A stretch of DNA of 64,000 bases from Acidobacteriota bacterium (lineage in GTDB: Bacteria > Acidobacteriota > Terriglobia > Bryobacterales > Bryobacteraceae), in contig JAFKEE010000016.1 in assembly GCA_017307505.1 (NCBI GenBank), forward strand, positions 186,001 to 250,000, written 5' to 3'. The position numbers and the translations under genes are program-made. Of this stretch, positions 10,838 through 18,311 are shown piece after piece. A model generated the notes under the pieces. It ran no database searches and was not told the DNA's origin. It worked only from the letters and a program-made list of their open reading frames with translations. Numbering within the stretch: the stretch's first letter is position 1; the number at the start of each line of letters is the position of its first letter.

Positions 10838-11092
10838 TCAGGACTTGGAGATACGGCGGGCACGCCAGAAGGCGTGGAGGCCGAAGCCGAGCATCACCAC
10901 AAAGAAGAAGACCCCCAGGACGAACTTGATCATGTGCGCGAAGCCGAGGTCGATCTCGTTGTAGCCGCGCCAGAGGGCACGGATCATCAACACGGCGATG
11001 GCGATGAAGAGGAAGCCCAGGACCTCATTCCAAAGGGAGTGGAGCGGTTTGACGATGCCGGGCAGGAAGGCCTGGATGAACTTTTTGAGCAT
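10838..11092 (-). CDS. small membrane protein of unknown function
   Basis: An 84-residue protein beginning MLKKFIQAFLPGIV. Two hydrophobic segments (about 24-42, EVLGFLFIAIAVLMI; and about 54-74, MIKFVLGVFFFVVMLGFGL) should span the membrane, with a short basic tail (FWRARRISKS). The start at 11092 is chosen because upstream codons are Pro/Ser/His-rich and do not look like protein, though no clear ribosome site is seen. No family recognised and no operon partner. Confidence 0.6.
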   Translation of the reverse strand: MLKKFIQAFLPGIVKPLHSLWNEVLGFLFIAIAVLMIRALWRGYNEIDLGFAHMIKFVLGVFFFVVMLGFGLHAFWRARRISKS

Positions 11093-11268
11093 TACTAAAG
11101 ATGGGTGGGACGGGTCCCTACACATAGTATCAGGCGGGTGAAGGGCTCACCTCCAGCCGGGATGATTCAAGGAGAGGCGGGAAACTGCCGATAAAGGGAG
11201 TGGAAGCGGTTCGGAGCCGTGCATGCATCCGGATGGTATTCTGAAAGTGGCCGCACACGAGGCTTACC

Positions 11269-11607
11269 TTGGACGATCGACTGAAAGAACTGATGCAGGA
11301 ACTCGGCAATGCGATCAACGAGTCACTCTCGGACTCTGATCGGATCGCCGCGGCTATTGGCGAAATCAAGCGAGCGGGGTACGACGTGTTCCTGGTGCTG
11401 GAAGCAACCATCGGGTTTAACAAGCGCGATGAAGCCGACGGCGAGGATGATGATGGTGCGGTACTGGAAACACGGCTGGAGACCGACTTCGAGGAAGAGT
11501 ACACGAGTACGGGCAAGAATGAGCAGACAGCCCGGCTGAAGTGGACGTCGCAGGACCAGAAGTTTCTGCGGGCCTTGAAGATCGCCGTGGACGAAGACGG
11601 CCGCTAA
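11269..11607 (+). CDS. small acidic hypothetical protein
   Basis: A 112-residue cytoplasmic protein. TTG is used as start, with GAGG 6 bases upstream and no in-frame ATG nearby. The N-terminal half is helical (DDRLKELMQELGNAINESL, IAAAIGEIKRAGYDVFLVLEATIGF). The middle is strongly acidic (EADGEDDDGAVLE) and the C-terminus carries WTSQDQKFLRALKIAVDEDG. No motif points to a function. The gene is monocistronic, converging on the glycosyltransferase. Confidence 0.65.
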   Translation: MDDRLKELMQELGNAINESLSDSDRIAAAIGEIKRAGYDVFLVLEATIGFNKRDEADGEDDDGAVLETRLETDFEEEYTSTGKNEQTARLKWTSQDQKFLRALKIAVDEDGR

Positions 11608-11624
11608 CCGGCTCGCTGAGTGTT

Positions 11625-12659
11625 TTACCCGCCTAACTCCTGATAGACCTTCCAGGTAAGGTCGACAGCCCGCTGCCATGAGAACTCCGCGGCGCGCACC
11701 TTGCCGCGCTGCACCAGCCTGTTCCGGAGATCCTCATCCTGGATCAGCCGGCGCAGGGCTTCGCCGATGGCCTCCTCGCTGGTGGGATCCACCAGCAGCG
11801 CCGCATCTCCGCAGGCTTCGGGTAATGCTGAGCGATTGGAGGAGACGGTGGGCAGGCCGTGGGCCATGGCTTCGAGGACGGGAATACCGAAGCCTTCATC
11901 CAGCGAGGGAAACGCGAAGATGGAAGCTGAGGCATAGAGGGCGGCCAATTGTTGGCTGTCCACCCAGCCAGTAACGGAGATGCGGTCGCGCGCAGGACTG
12001 GCGGCGATGCGTTCGTGGACAGTGGCGGCCGCATAACCATCCGAACCAGCCAGCACCAGGCGCCATGGTGGCGGCGCACACTGTTCAAAGGCCGCAACGA
12101 GACGGACGAGGTTCTTGCGGAGCTGGACCGCACCCACATGGAGGATCATGGGTTCGCGTTGGACATTGCCGGTAGGTGGCGGCAGGTGCGTGCCATGCGG
12201 GATGACACGCAGGCGGCTTTCGGCGACACCGAGCAGATCGCGGACCTGGTTCGCTGTGAAGCGGGAGACGCAGATGATGAGATCCGCACGTTGGGCGGCG
12301 TCACGGGCCTGGCCGGCGAAGCGGGCTCGAAAGCCGGGCGTGGAGTACTCGGAAGTCAGAACGAAGAGGTCGTGAAACGTACAGATGGCGGGGCCACGCA
12401 AACGAGCCGGAAGCCTTTGATTCAAGCCATGGAAGAGACCGGAACGGAACAGCGAAATGCTGTCGAAGAGGGGAACGGCCGTCACGTTCGGAGGCCTGAC
12501 ATCGCGGCGGCCGCGTAGATAGCGGTGGGGCCGGTAGCACCACCGGAACAACTGATGGGGATGGCTCGCCGCGAGACCGAAGAGGATCTCCCGGCTGTAG
12601 ACGCCGACACCGGACAGGTTCTGTCCCAGGCTGTAGGTGGCGTCGAGAGCGATGTTCAA
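11625..12659 (-). CDS. GT4-family glycosyltransferase
   Basis: A 344-residue GT-B fold enzyme that transfers a sugar from a nucleotide-sugar donor. The N-terminal domain begins MNIALDATYSLGQNLSGVGVYS. The linker GVAESRLRVIPHGTHLPPP and the C-terminal Rossmann-like domain carry the GT4 donor motif PSLDEGFGIPVLEAMAHGLP (E-x7-E) and LPEACGDAALLVDP. No signal peptide is present, so it acts in the cytoplasm or at the inner membrane face. Its ATG overlaps the stop of the sigma-54 activator (ATGA), so translation is coupled. Acceptor and sugar are unknown. Exopolysaccharide or glycan decoration is the likely product. Confidence 0.88.
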   Translation of the reverse strand: MNIALDATYSLGQNLSGVGVYSREILFGLAASHPHQLFRWCYRPHRYLRGRRDVRPPNVTAVPLFDSISLFRSGLFHGLNQRLPARLRGPAICTFHDLFVLTSEYSTPGFRARFAGQARDAAQRADLIICVSRFTANQVRDLLGVAESRLRVIPHGTHLPPPTGNVQREPMILHVGAVQLRKNLVRLVAAFEQCAPPPWRLVLAGSDGYAAATVHERIAASPARDRISVTGWVDSQQLAALYASASIFAFPSLDEGFGIPVLEAMAHGLPTVSSNRSALPEACGDAALLVDPTSEEAIGEALRRLIQDEDLRNRLVQRGKVRAAEFSWQRAVDLTWKVYQELGG

Positions 12660-13714
12660 TCCTGGATCCCGTATTCCTTGAGCTTGCGGTAGAGAGTCGT
12701 CCTGCCGATGCCGAGCAGATGCGCGGCCATGACACGATCGCCCTTAGTGTACTGCAGGGCTCCGATGATGGCGCGCTTTTCCATCTCGGCCAGCGGCAGC
12801 ACCGGCATGACGAAGGTCGACTCTGGCGATGCGGTGGGGCTGGGAGAGACCTGGCTGGGCAGGAACGACAGATTGCCGATGGGCTCTCCGGAGGCAAAGC
12901 GCCGCTTCTGCGCGAAATTCAAGAGGTTGGACGGGGCATCGCCGCCGTGCAGAAGCGGACCGCTGTTGACGGCCACCATGTGCTGGATGCAGTTTTCCAG
13001 TTCGCGCACGTTGCCGGGCCAGTCATAGGACATCATGAGTTCAAGCAACTCGCCGCTGAGGCGATGGCCGTTGCCATAGTTCTCGAGGAAGTGGGCGATG
13101 AGAGAGGGCAGATCGTCCTTGCGCTCGCGAAGCGGCGCCAGGCGCAAGGTGACTACGTTGAGGCGGTAGTAGAGATCCTGGCGGAAAGTGCCTTTGTGTA
13201 CTTCTTCTGCCAGATCGCGGTTGGTTGCGGCGACGACGCGAAAGCTGGACTTGCGGACCTGCAACGAGCCGACGGGACGGAACTCCTTCTCCTGGAGGAC
13301 GCGCAGCAGTTTGGACTGGAGGTCGAGCGGCAGCTCGCCGATTTCATCGAAGAAGGCTGTGCCGCCGTCGGCCTGCTCGATGAGGCCGATCTTCTGGGTG
13401 TGGGCACCGGTGAACGCGCCTTTGGCGTGGCCGAAGAGTTCGCTCTCCATCAACGGGCCGACCATGGCGGAGCAGTCGATGGTGACGAAGGGACCGCTGG
13501 GCGAATTGCGATGGATGGTGCGGGCGACCAGTTCCTTGCCCGTGCCGGTTTCCCCCAGTAACAGTACAGGCCAGTGGCCTTTACCCAGCTTGGCCGCAAG
13601 CCGCAGGACCTGGCGCAACCGCGCGGACTGACCTACTAACTCATAACTCTTCTGTGAGGAATCTACTGTCATCCAGTCTGGTGTCCCAAGGTTCTGTTCG
13701 AGCTGAGCTGGCAT
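12656..13714 (-). CDS. sigma-54-dependent transcriptional activator without receiver domain
   Basis: A 352-residue enhancer-binding protein. After a short N-terminal tail the AAA+ domain has Walker A GETGTGKE (54-61), the sigma-54 contact loop GAFTGA (99-104), Walker B FFDEIGEL (121-128) and a sensor with VAATNRDL. A Ser/Pro linker leads to a C-terminal Fis-type helix-turn-helix (MAAHLLGIGRTTLYRKLKEYG). There is no phosphorylatable receiver or ligand domain, so activity is probably set by another protein or by its abundance. GAGG precedes the ATG. It is translationally coupled to a GT4 glycosyltransferase. rpoN, its polymerase partner, lies 20 kb away in this window. Confidence 0.93.
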   Translation of the reverse strand: MPAQLEQNLGTPDWMTVDSSQKSYELVGQSARLRQVLRLAAKLGKGHWPVLLLGETGTGKELVARTIHRNSPSGPFVTIDCSAMVGPLMESELFGHAKGAFTGAHTQKIGLIEQADGGTAFFDEIGELPLDLQSKLLRVLQEKEFRPVGSLQVRKSSFRVVAATNRDLAEEVHKGTFRQDLYYRLNVVTLRLAPLRERKDDLPSLIAHFLENYGNGHRLSGELLELMMSYDWPGNVRELENCIQHMVAVNSGPLLHGGDAPSNLLNFAQKRRFASGEPIGNLSFLPSQVSPSPTASPESTFVMPVLPLAEMEKRAIIGALQYTKGDRVMAAHLLGIGRTTLYRKLKEYGIQD

Positions 13715-13816
13715 ACGACCTCATAGAGGTAGTGTCCGCACAGCGGGAAATCTCTTCGCTAGATTCAAGGGCACCTATTATTCTACGCGGGCCGGAGCGC
13801 GGCGAGACGAGTTTCT

Positions 13817-14476
13817 CTACTGGCGGGCGCGCATCTCGATGCGGACGACGTAGCTTGCGCCAACATCCCTGGTAAGGTCATCGGCGATGGCCTGAGCTTC
13901 GTCCTGCGTCGAGGTGCGGCCTACACGAAGGAGATAGCTGCCGGGGTTGGTGGGCCGTTCGACAAGGTCGACGGATTGGTATTTCTTCATGAGGGCCTTC
14001 CGCTGCTTGTCGCCCTCCTTCTCGGTAAAGAACCGTTCGACCTGAACTGTGTAGGAGGCGCTTGTGGCAGGGGTGCCCGCATAGGAGAGGAGCTCGACGC
14101 GCACCCGGGCGGTGCCTGGACCGATCATGTTGATGCTGCGCGCGGCCGCGCGGGAGATGTCCACGATGCGGCCCGCGGCGAAGGGGCCGCGATCGTTGAT
14201 GCGGATCTCCACCTTCTTATTGTTGGTGAGGTTGGTGACACGCACGATGGAGCCGAAAGGGAGAGTGCGATGCGCGCCGGTCATCTGCTCCATGTCATAG
14301 ATCTCGCCGCTGGAGGTGGGGCGACCGTGATAAGGGTTGCCGTACCAGCTCGCGATGCCTGTCTCCGACCAGCCAGGAGAGGGCGCGGCAGGCGTGCGTG
14401 CCGTGTGTTTGTGCTTCGAACAACCCGCCAGCGCGAGGAGTGCGCAGGAGCACAGGAGAGCAGCTTCGCGGCGCAT
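13817..14476 (-). CDS. rlpA: RlpA-like lipoprotein (double-psi beta-barrel plus SPOR domain)
   Basis: A 219-residue lipoprotein with lipobox LALAGC (Cys-19), expected in the outer membrane. Residues about 38-130 form the RlpA double-psi barrel: ETGIASWYGNPYHGRPTSSG, TLPFGSIVRVTNL, and INDRGPFAAGRIVDIS. RlpA proteins in some bacteria are lytic transglycosylases acting on peptide-free glycan at the septum. The C-terminal part (about 140-218, SYTVQVERFF through YVVRIEMR) is a SPOR-type peptidoglycan-binding domain. The ATG at 14476 was chosen because the lipoprotein signal starts there. Longer frames run through the promoter region of the neighbouring peptide gene. Confidence 0.88.
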   Translation of the reverse strand: MRREAALLCSCALLALAGCSKHKHTARTPAAPSPGWSETGIASWYGNPYHGRPTSSGEIYDMEQMTGAHRTLPFGSIVRVTNLTNNKKVEIRINDRGPFAAGRIVDISRAAARSINMIGPGTARVRVELLSYAGTPATSASYTVQVERFFTEKEGDKQRKALMKKYQSVDLVERPTNPGSYLLRVGRTSTQDEAQAIADDLTRDVGASYVVRIEMRARQ

Positions 14477-14611
14477 GACAACAATGATGCTAACGGCGCG
14501 CGGATGGTTTCCACAAGCATGTGGACGCGAACGTTTGCGAGAGCGAATGTTTGAATCGTAGAGGCATGATGATGGAGTTGCACGCGAAGGGCCGTAAGGA
14601 CACTTTTTTCC

Positions 14612-14641
14612 TTGACTTTGGGAAGAGACCAAGTTTATAAA
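14612..14641 (+). promoter_or_regulatory. promoter of the 24-residue Lys-rich peptide gene
   Basis: TTGACT (14612-14617), 18 bases, TATAAA (14636-14641). Each hexamer matches 5 of 6 consensus bases. Transcription would start near 14648, just before the palindrome. Confidence 0.6.
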
Positions 14642-14651
14642 GAGATCACAA

Positions 14652-14671
14652 TGCGATCGCATGCGATCGCA
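14652..14671. repeat. 20-bp perfect palindrome (two tandem ATGCGATCGC units)
   Basis: Two tandem copies of ATGCGATCGC together create a perfect 20-bp palindrome centred between 14661 and 14662, containing GCGATCGC twice. It lies at about +4 to +23 of the predicted transcript. It could be an operator, an RNA hairpin in the leader, or a nuclease/methylase-type site. I cannot choose between these. Confidence 0.85.
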
Positions 14672-14698
14672 AAATCTGATGTCACGGAGAATCGATCA

Positions 14699-14773
14699 AT
14701 GAAGAACGCAACCAAGAAAGCGGCGAAGAAGGCCGTAAAGAAAGCCGCCAAGAAGGCCGCGAAGAAGAAGTAA
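14699..14773 (+). CDS. 24-residue Lys/Ala-rich histone-H1-like peptide
   Basis: A very short gene with every expression signal in place. GGAGA lies 7 bases before the ATG, the product is MKN-ATKKAAKKAVKKAAKKAAKKK, and TAA ends it at 14773. The KKAA/KKAV repeat resembles the tails of bacterial histone H1-like proteins and would bind nucleic acid or acidic surfaces as a helix with many positive charges. A promoter (14612-14641), a leader palindrome and a tetraloop terminator (14816-14848) frame it as one transcript of about 200 bases. It may be a nucleoid peptide or a charged membrane-active peptide. Alternatively the RNA itself may be the product. The function is not known. Confidence 0.6.
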   Translation: MKNATKKAAKKAVKKAAKKAAKKK

Positions 14774-14796
14774 GAACGCAGCGTTCCAACGAACGC
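14774..14796 (+). repeat. three alternating GAACGC/GCGTTC units after the peptide stop
   Basis: GAACGC (14774-14779), GCGTTC (14781-14786) and GAACGC (14791-14796). The middle copy can pair with either flank, giving two mutually exclusive small hairpins directly after the TAA and before the terminator. Confidence 0.6.
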
Positions 14797-14815
14797 GGCA
14801 ACAGGAATCAACGAA

Positions 14816-14848
14816 ACGGCCCCGGGCAACCGGGGCCGTAGGTGTTTT
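14816..14848 (+). terminator. terminator of the Lys-rich peptide gene, GCAA tetraloop
   Basis: ACGGCCCCGG and CCGGGGCCGT make a perfect 10-bp stem closed by a GCAA (GNRA) tetraloop, followed by AGGTGTTTT. A very stable hairpin although the U run is interrupted. Confidence 0.75.
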
Positions 14849-14869
14849 AGGGCTCGCCAGGCTTCCTTC

Positions 14870-15871
14870 CTACTCTCTCCGCCTCTCCATCACAAGACAC
14901 CGAAACGTCTCGCCGAGCCCGAATAACAGGCTTTTGAGCTGCATTCGCAACTGTAGAGACGATGCCTCATCCGAGGCTTCGAGCGCAGCGGCAAACTGGT
15001 CGTGCTCACCAGCGGACATGAGCAGTTGAGTGAGAGAACAGAGGGGTGCGGTGACCAGTCCCAGCGACTGCGCACAGTGCTCCAAATGGGTGAAGGGCAC
15101 ATGCGCGGTGATGTCCTGTTCGCCTGGATTGAGCAACACATCGTCGAGGGCCTGGTGACGCCGATAGGCCATGAGCGTTCCACGCGGGAAGCGGATGATC
15201 TCTCGTTCGGTGTAGCCGTAGTCGATGGCCAGAACGAAGCCGCGCGTGAGTGGCTGCGTCATGCGTTCGAGCAAGGATTGCAGGTGGACGGGAAGTTCGA
15301 GCCAGACCTCTTCTTCCTCCCGGAGCTCCGCTACCCGCGCGGACAGTTTCGTGGCATACGGCAGCCACGGACCTGTGAGTGGCTCTCCTTCGATCCACAC
15401 AAACCTGCCGTTGTGGTGATCCACGCGCATCATGCGCGCCTCGCCGCGGCGCACGCGGACGGCATCCACGGGCAAGGCATCGAAGAGCTCGTTGCAGAAG
15501 ACGACGCCTTCAAACTCAGCAGGTGGTGTGCCTCCATCGACATCGACGGCGCAGTATTGAAAGGCTTGCAAGTGCTCTGCCATCTCGCCACGGCCCGCGC
15601 CCCATTCCACGACATGGAACTCATCGCCGGCGCCGAGCTGGCGGCGCCACTGCGCGCATTGCGCGGCGATCAGGCGGCCGAAGACTGGTTGGAGTTGGGT
15701 GGCTGTGTAGAAGTCGCCATGCACGCCGAAGGGGTCTGCCCCCTGTTCACGGCGCGCGCGGCGATAGTAGCCATGCTCGGGATCATAGAGGGCCACGTCC
15801 ATGAAGCGGGAGAAGAGAATGGGACCTTGAGCGCTGATCCCGGCCGCGAGCAGTTGACCGGCCTGGGTCAT
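14870..15871 (-). CDS. MidA/NDUFAF7-family SAM-dependent methyltransferase
   Basis: A 333-residue class I methyltransferase of the DUF185 family. The start ATG (MTQAGQLLAAGISAQG) has GGGAG 8 bases upstream. Typical family segments are FMDVALYDPEHGYY at the N-terminus, DFYTATQLQPVFGRLIA, the SAM loop VVEWGAGRGEMAEHL and CNELFDALPVDAVRV. The mitochondrial homologue methylates an arginine of a complex I subunit. The bacterial substrate is not established. It overlaps the preceding small gene by ATGA, so the two are coupled. Confidence 0.88.
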   Translation of the reverse strand: MTQAGQLLAAGISAQGPILFSRFMDVALYDPEHGYYRRARREQGADPFGVHGDFYTATQLQPVFGRLIAAQCAQWRRQLGAGDEFHVVEWGAGRGEMAEHLQAFQYCAVDVDGGTPPAEFEGVVFCNELFDALPVDAVRVRRGEARMMRVDHHNGRFVWIEGEPLTGPWLPYATKLSARVAELREEEEVWLELPVHLQSLLERMTQPLTRGFVLAIDYGYTEREIIRFPRGTLMAYRRHQALDDVLLNPGEQDITAHVPFTHLEHCAQSLGLVTAPLCSLTQLLMSAGEHDQFAAALEASDEASSLQLRMQLKSLLFGLGETFRCLVMERRRE

Positions 15872-16146
15872 GCGCCGGTCTCCCTCTCCTGCGGGTTGGT
15901 GACAAACATCTCGCACAGGTAGTCGTGGAGGCAGTCGTAGAGGTACTTCTGAAAGGTCCAGGGGAACTGCGCGTGCTCGATATCGCGGGGATGGATGGGC
16001 GCGCGGTAGACGTGCGCACCGGGGACTTCGGTCTTGAGCCGGATGACGAGTTCGACGCCTCCTGCCGAGTCCGGTTCCGCTTCAAAGAGGAGAAGCAGAT
16101 GCTGATAGCGTGCGAGCTCTTGGCGAACACGTTCGATGGGAGTCAC
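15868..16146 (-). CDS. small hypothetical protein coupled to the MidA methyltransferase
   Basis: About 92 residues if the GTG at 16146 is used. GGAGG lies only 2 bases before it, unusually close, so the start is tentative. Upstream codons overlap the divergent gene at 16189 and do not read as protein. The sequence has TPIERVRQELARYQHLLLLFEAE and ends with a compact helical stretch rich in Tyr, Leu and Cys (FQKYLYDCLHDYLCEMF). No family recognised. The last four bases overlap the methyltransferase ATG, so the pair is one transcript. Confidence 0.6.
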   Translation of the reverse strand: MTPIERVRQELARYQHLLLLFEAEPDSAGGVELVIRLKTEVPGAHVYRAPIHPRDIEHAQFPWTFQKYLYDCLHDYLCEMFVTNPQERETGA

Positions 16147-16188
16147 TGCCTCCGATTGTGACTCAAAATGGGGCAGTAGACTGAGAGT

Positions 16189-16791
16189 ATGGCGTTGCCG
16201 CAACAGGTCCGCGTGAAGCTCTCCAGTGAGGCGGCGGAGTATGTCGCGCTGACTCCGGTAGTGGTGCAGGAGCTGCCTTTCACTGAACTGATGCAGCATG
16301 TGGCCACAGCGGCCGGCGCCGACCCCGCGCGTGTCAGGGAGATTCTGAAACGCGGCACGCTCGTCAGCGGAGCGTCGAGGTTCCGCTGGGAGGGCTGGGT
16401 GTGCGAAGAAGCGGATGCCGAGGCCGCGGTGGCCCTACTGCCGAAGCCGGATCCTGGCAGGCGCCTGGATCCCGCCTGCTGTCTCAAAGCGACTCTGGCC
16501 AGCGCAACATCCCGCATTGATATCCCGCGAGAAGCGGCGTTGCCCCGGCGATTTCTGCGAAGGCGCAGCTTCTGGCAGAGCCTGCTGGCGGCTTCGAGTG
16601 ATACGCGCTATCTGACCTACTCGTATCGCGACCGGGCCGACCACTATCGCGTGGAGCTTTCCGCTGAGGCTTGCGAGCAATTGAGGAAAGACACGGCCCT
16701 GCTGAAGTTCGACGGGCTGAAGCAGCAGATCAGGATGCGGGAGTTTGACCACATCCACTGGGTGGTGGCGCGAGACCCCGTGGAACGCTAA
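16189..16791 (+). CDS. conserved-looking hypothetical protein
   Basis: A 200-residue soluble protein with no signal peptide. Three parts are visible: an N-terminal region ([23 protein letters not shown]) followed by a helical segment with [24 protein letters not shown] that resembles a small nucleic-acid-binding fold, a basic middle ([16 protein letters not shown]), and a C-terminal region repeating the opening pattern ([28 protein letters not shown]). The internal similarity suggests a duplicated module. It is divergent from the small gene at 15868 and convergent with der, sharing its stop region. Confidence 0.65.
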   Translation: MALPQQVRVKLSSEAAEYVALTPVVVQELPFTELMQHVATAAGADPARVREILKRGTLVSGASRFRWEGWVCEEADAEAAVALLPKPDPGRRLDPACCLKATLASATSRIDIPREAALPRRFLRRRSFWQSLLAASSDTRYLTYSYRDRADHYRVELSAEACEQLRKDTALLKFDGLKQQIRMREFDHIHWVVARDPVER

Positions 16792-18119
16792 GCGCGAGCG
16801 TCCTTCGGACCGCGGCGCGCTTTGATCTTGAGCACGATGGGGGTGCCGTCGAAGCCGAACTTCTTGCGGATGCGGTTGATGACCTGGCGTTCCGTGGAGA
16901 AGTGCAGGGGCTCGCCGCGGTCCATGAACAGCACAAAGGTGGGCGGACGCACGGAGGGCTGGGTCATGAAGTAGATGCGGCGGTCGCGCTCCAGCTTGAG
17001 CATGTCGACGAAACGGTTGAGTTCGCCGGTAGTGACACGCTTGTCGAAGTTCTCGTAGACGGTGGCGATGTGGCGGAACAGGCTGCGAATGCCCTTCTTC
17101 TCCTTGGCGGAGAGAAAGACGATGGGGGCATAGTCAAGAAACTTGAACTGGTCCCGGACGCTTTGTTCGAATTCCTTGCGCTTGCTCTCCTCGAGCAGGT
17201 CCCACTTGTTGACGCAGATGACGAGGGCGCGGCCTTCCTCGTGGGCATACCCCCCGATGGTGGCGTCGCTGCCGACGGGGCCTTCCGTCGCATCGATGAC
17301 CAGCAGGGCGATGTGCGCCATGCGGATGTTGCGGCGGGCCATGACGACACTGAGCTTCTCGGCCATGAGGTGCGTCTTGCCCTTGCGGCGAATGCCGGCA
17401 GTATCTACGAAGACATACTCCCGGCCGTCGATGATGACATGCTCATCCACGGAGTCGCGGGTGGTGCCGGCAATGGGCGAAACGATGGCGCGCTCGCCGC
17501 CGACCATGGCATTGAGCAGGGTGGACTTGCCGACATTGGGACGTCCGATGATGGAGACACGGATGGGGCGGAGCTTGCCTGCCTGCTCTTCCGGATCGGA
17601 AGGGGCCACCTGGGCGAAGTCCCGGGTTACGTGGTCGAGCAACTCTTCGAGGCCCAGCCGGTGCTCAGCCGAAACGGAGAGGACGTCTTTGAAACCGAGC
17701 TCGTAGAAAGCAGTGGTCAGCGACTCGCGCTTGGCTACGTCGATCTTATTGACGGCCAGGGTCACGGGTTTGCCGAGGCGGCGGAGGATCTGGGCGAGAT
17801 CGCGATCGGCCGAGGTGATCTCGGTGCGGCCGTCGATGAGGAAGATGATCTGGTCGGCCACGTCGAGGGCGACGCGAGCCTGCTTGAGAATCTGGGCGGG
17901 AATCCACTCGGCGTCTTCCGGCACGATGCCGCCTGTGTCGATGAGTTGGAACGGGCGGTTGAAGTGAACGGCGTCGCCGATAATGCGGTCGCGCGTGATG
18001 CCGGGCTCATCGCCCGTGATCGACTTGCGTTGACCGAGAATCGCGTTGAAGAGAGTGGATTTACCCACGTTGGGACGACCCACGATAACGACCGTGGGGA
18101 GCCCAGTGGCTTGCGGCAT
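16788..18119 (-). CDS. der: ribosome biogenesis GTPase Der (EngA)
   Basis: A 443-residue essential double GTPase that helps assemble the 50S subunit. Two complete G domains are seen. The first starts [16 protein letters not shown] (about residue 10), with DTGG and NKID. The second starts [15 protein letters not shown] (about 182), with DTAG and NKWD. A C-terminal KH-like domain ends [11 protein letters not shown]. The ATG at 18119 (MPQATGLPT) is preferred over a longer frame because the G1 motif then lies where it does in other Der proteins and GGTGAGAG precedes it. Its stop overlaps that of the converging gene. Confidence 0.98.
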   Translation of the reverse strand: MPQATGLPTVVIVGRPNVGKSTLFNAILGQRKSITGDEPGITRDRIIGDAVHFNRPFQLIDTGGIVPEDAEWIPAQILKQARVALDVADQIIFLIDGRTEITSADRDLAQILRRLGKPVTLAVNKIDVAKRESLTTAFYELGFKDVLSVSAEHRLGLEELLDHVTRDFAQVAPSDPEEQAGKLRPIRVSIIGRPNVGKSTLLNAMVGGERAIVSPIAGTTRDSVDEHVIIDGREYVFVDTAGIRRKGKTHLMAEKLSVVMARRNIRMAHIALLVIDATEGPVGSDATIGGYAHEEGRALVICVNKWDLLEESKRKEFEQSVRDQFKFLDYAPIVFLSAKEKKGIRSLFRHIATVYENFDKRVTTGELNRFVDMLKLERDRRIYFMTQPSVRPPTFVLFMDRGEPLHFSTERQVINRIRKKFGFDGTPIVLKIKARRGPKDARA

Positions 18120-18311
18120 GACTCTCACCAGTCTAGCATCCGGCCCAAATCTGTCCCGAAGGAGAGGAGAAAACGGACCTACCGAAGCGGCAAGCAATTG
18201 ATTTTAATGGACATCATGCGGGCGGCAAGATCAGCACCACACCTGTCGTGCGATTCCGAGCACGAAGCAGGGGATACATGGGACAATAGAAGTTCCCCTT
18301 CCGATTTCCCA

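Noticed and set aside
13700-13725. TGGCATACG resembling the -24 element of a sigma-54 promoter
   Set aside because: No GC at the -12 position with the required spacing.
14635-14829. 64-codon minus-strand frame over the Lys-rich peptide
   Set aside because: Its Phe/Ala repeat is just the complement of the Lys/Ala codons, and it lacks a ribosome site and promoter.
16902-18311. Long plus-strand extension in front of typA
   Set aside because: The 470 codons before the TypA start are antisense to der and do not resemble any TypA N-terminus. TypA begins at 18312.
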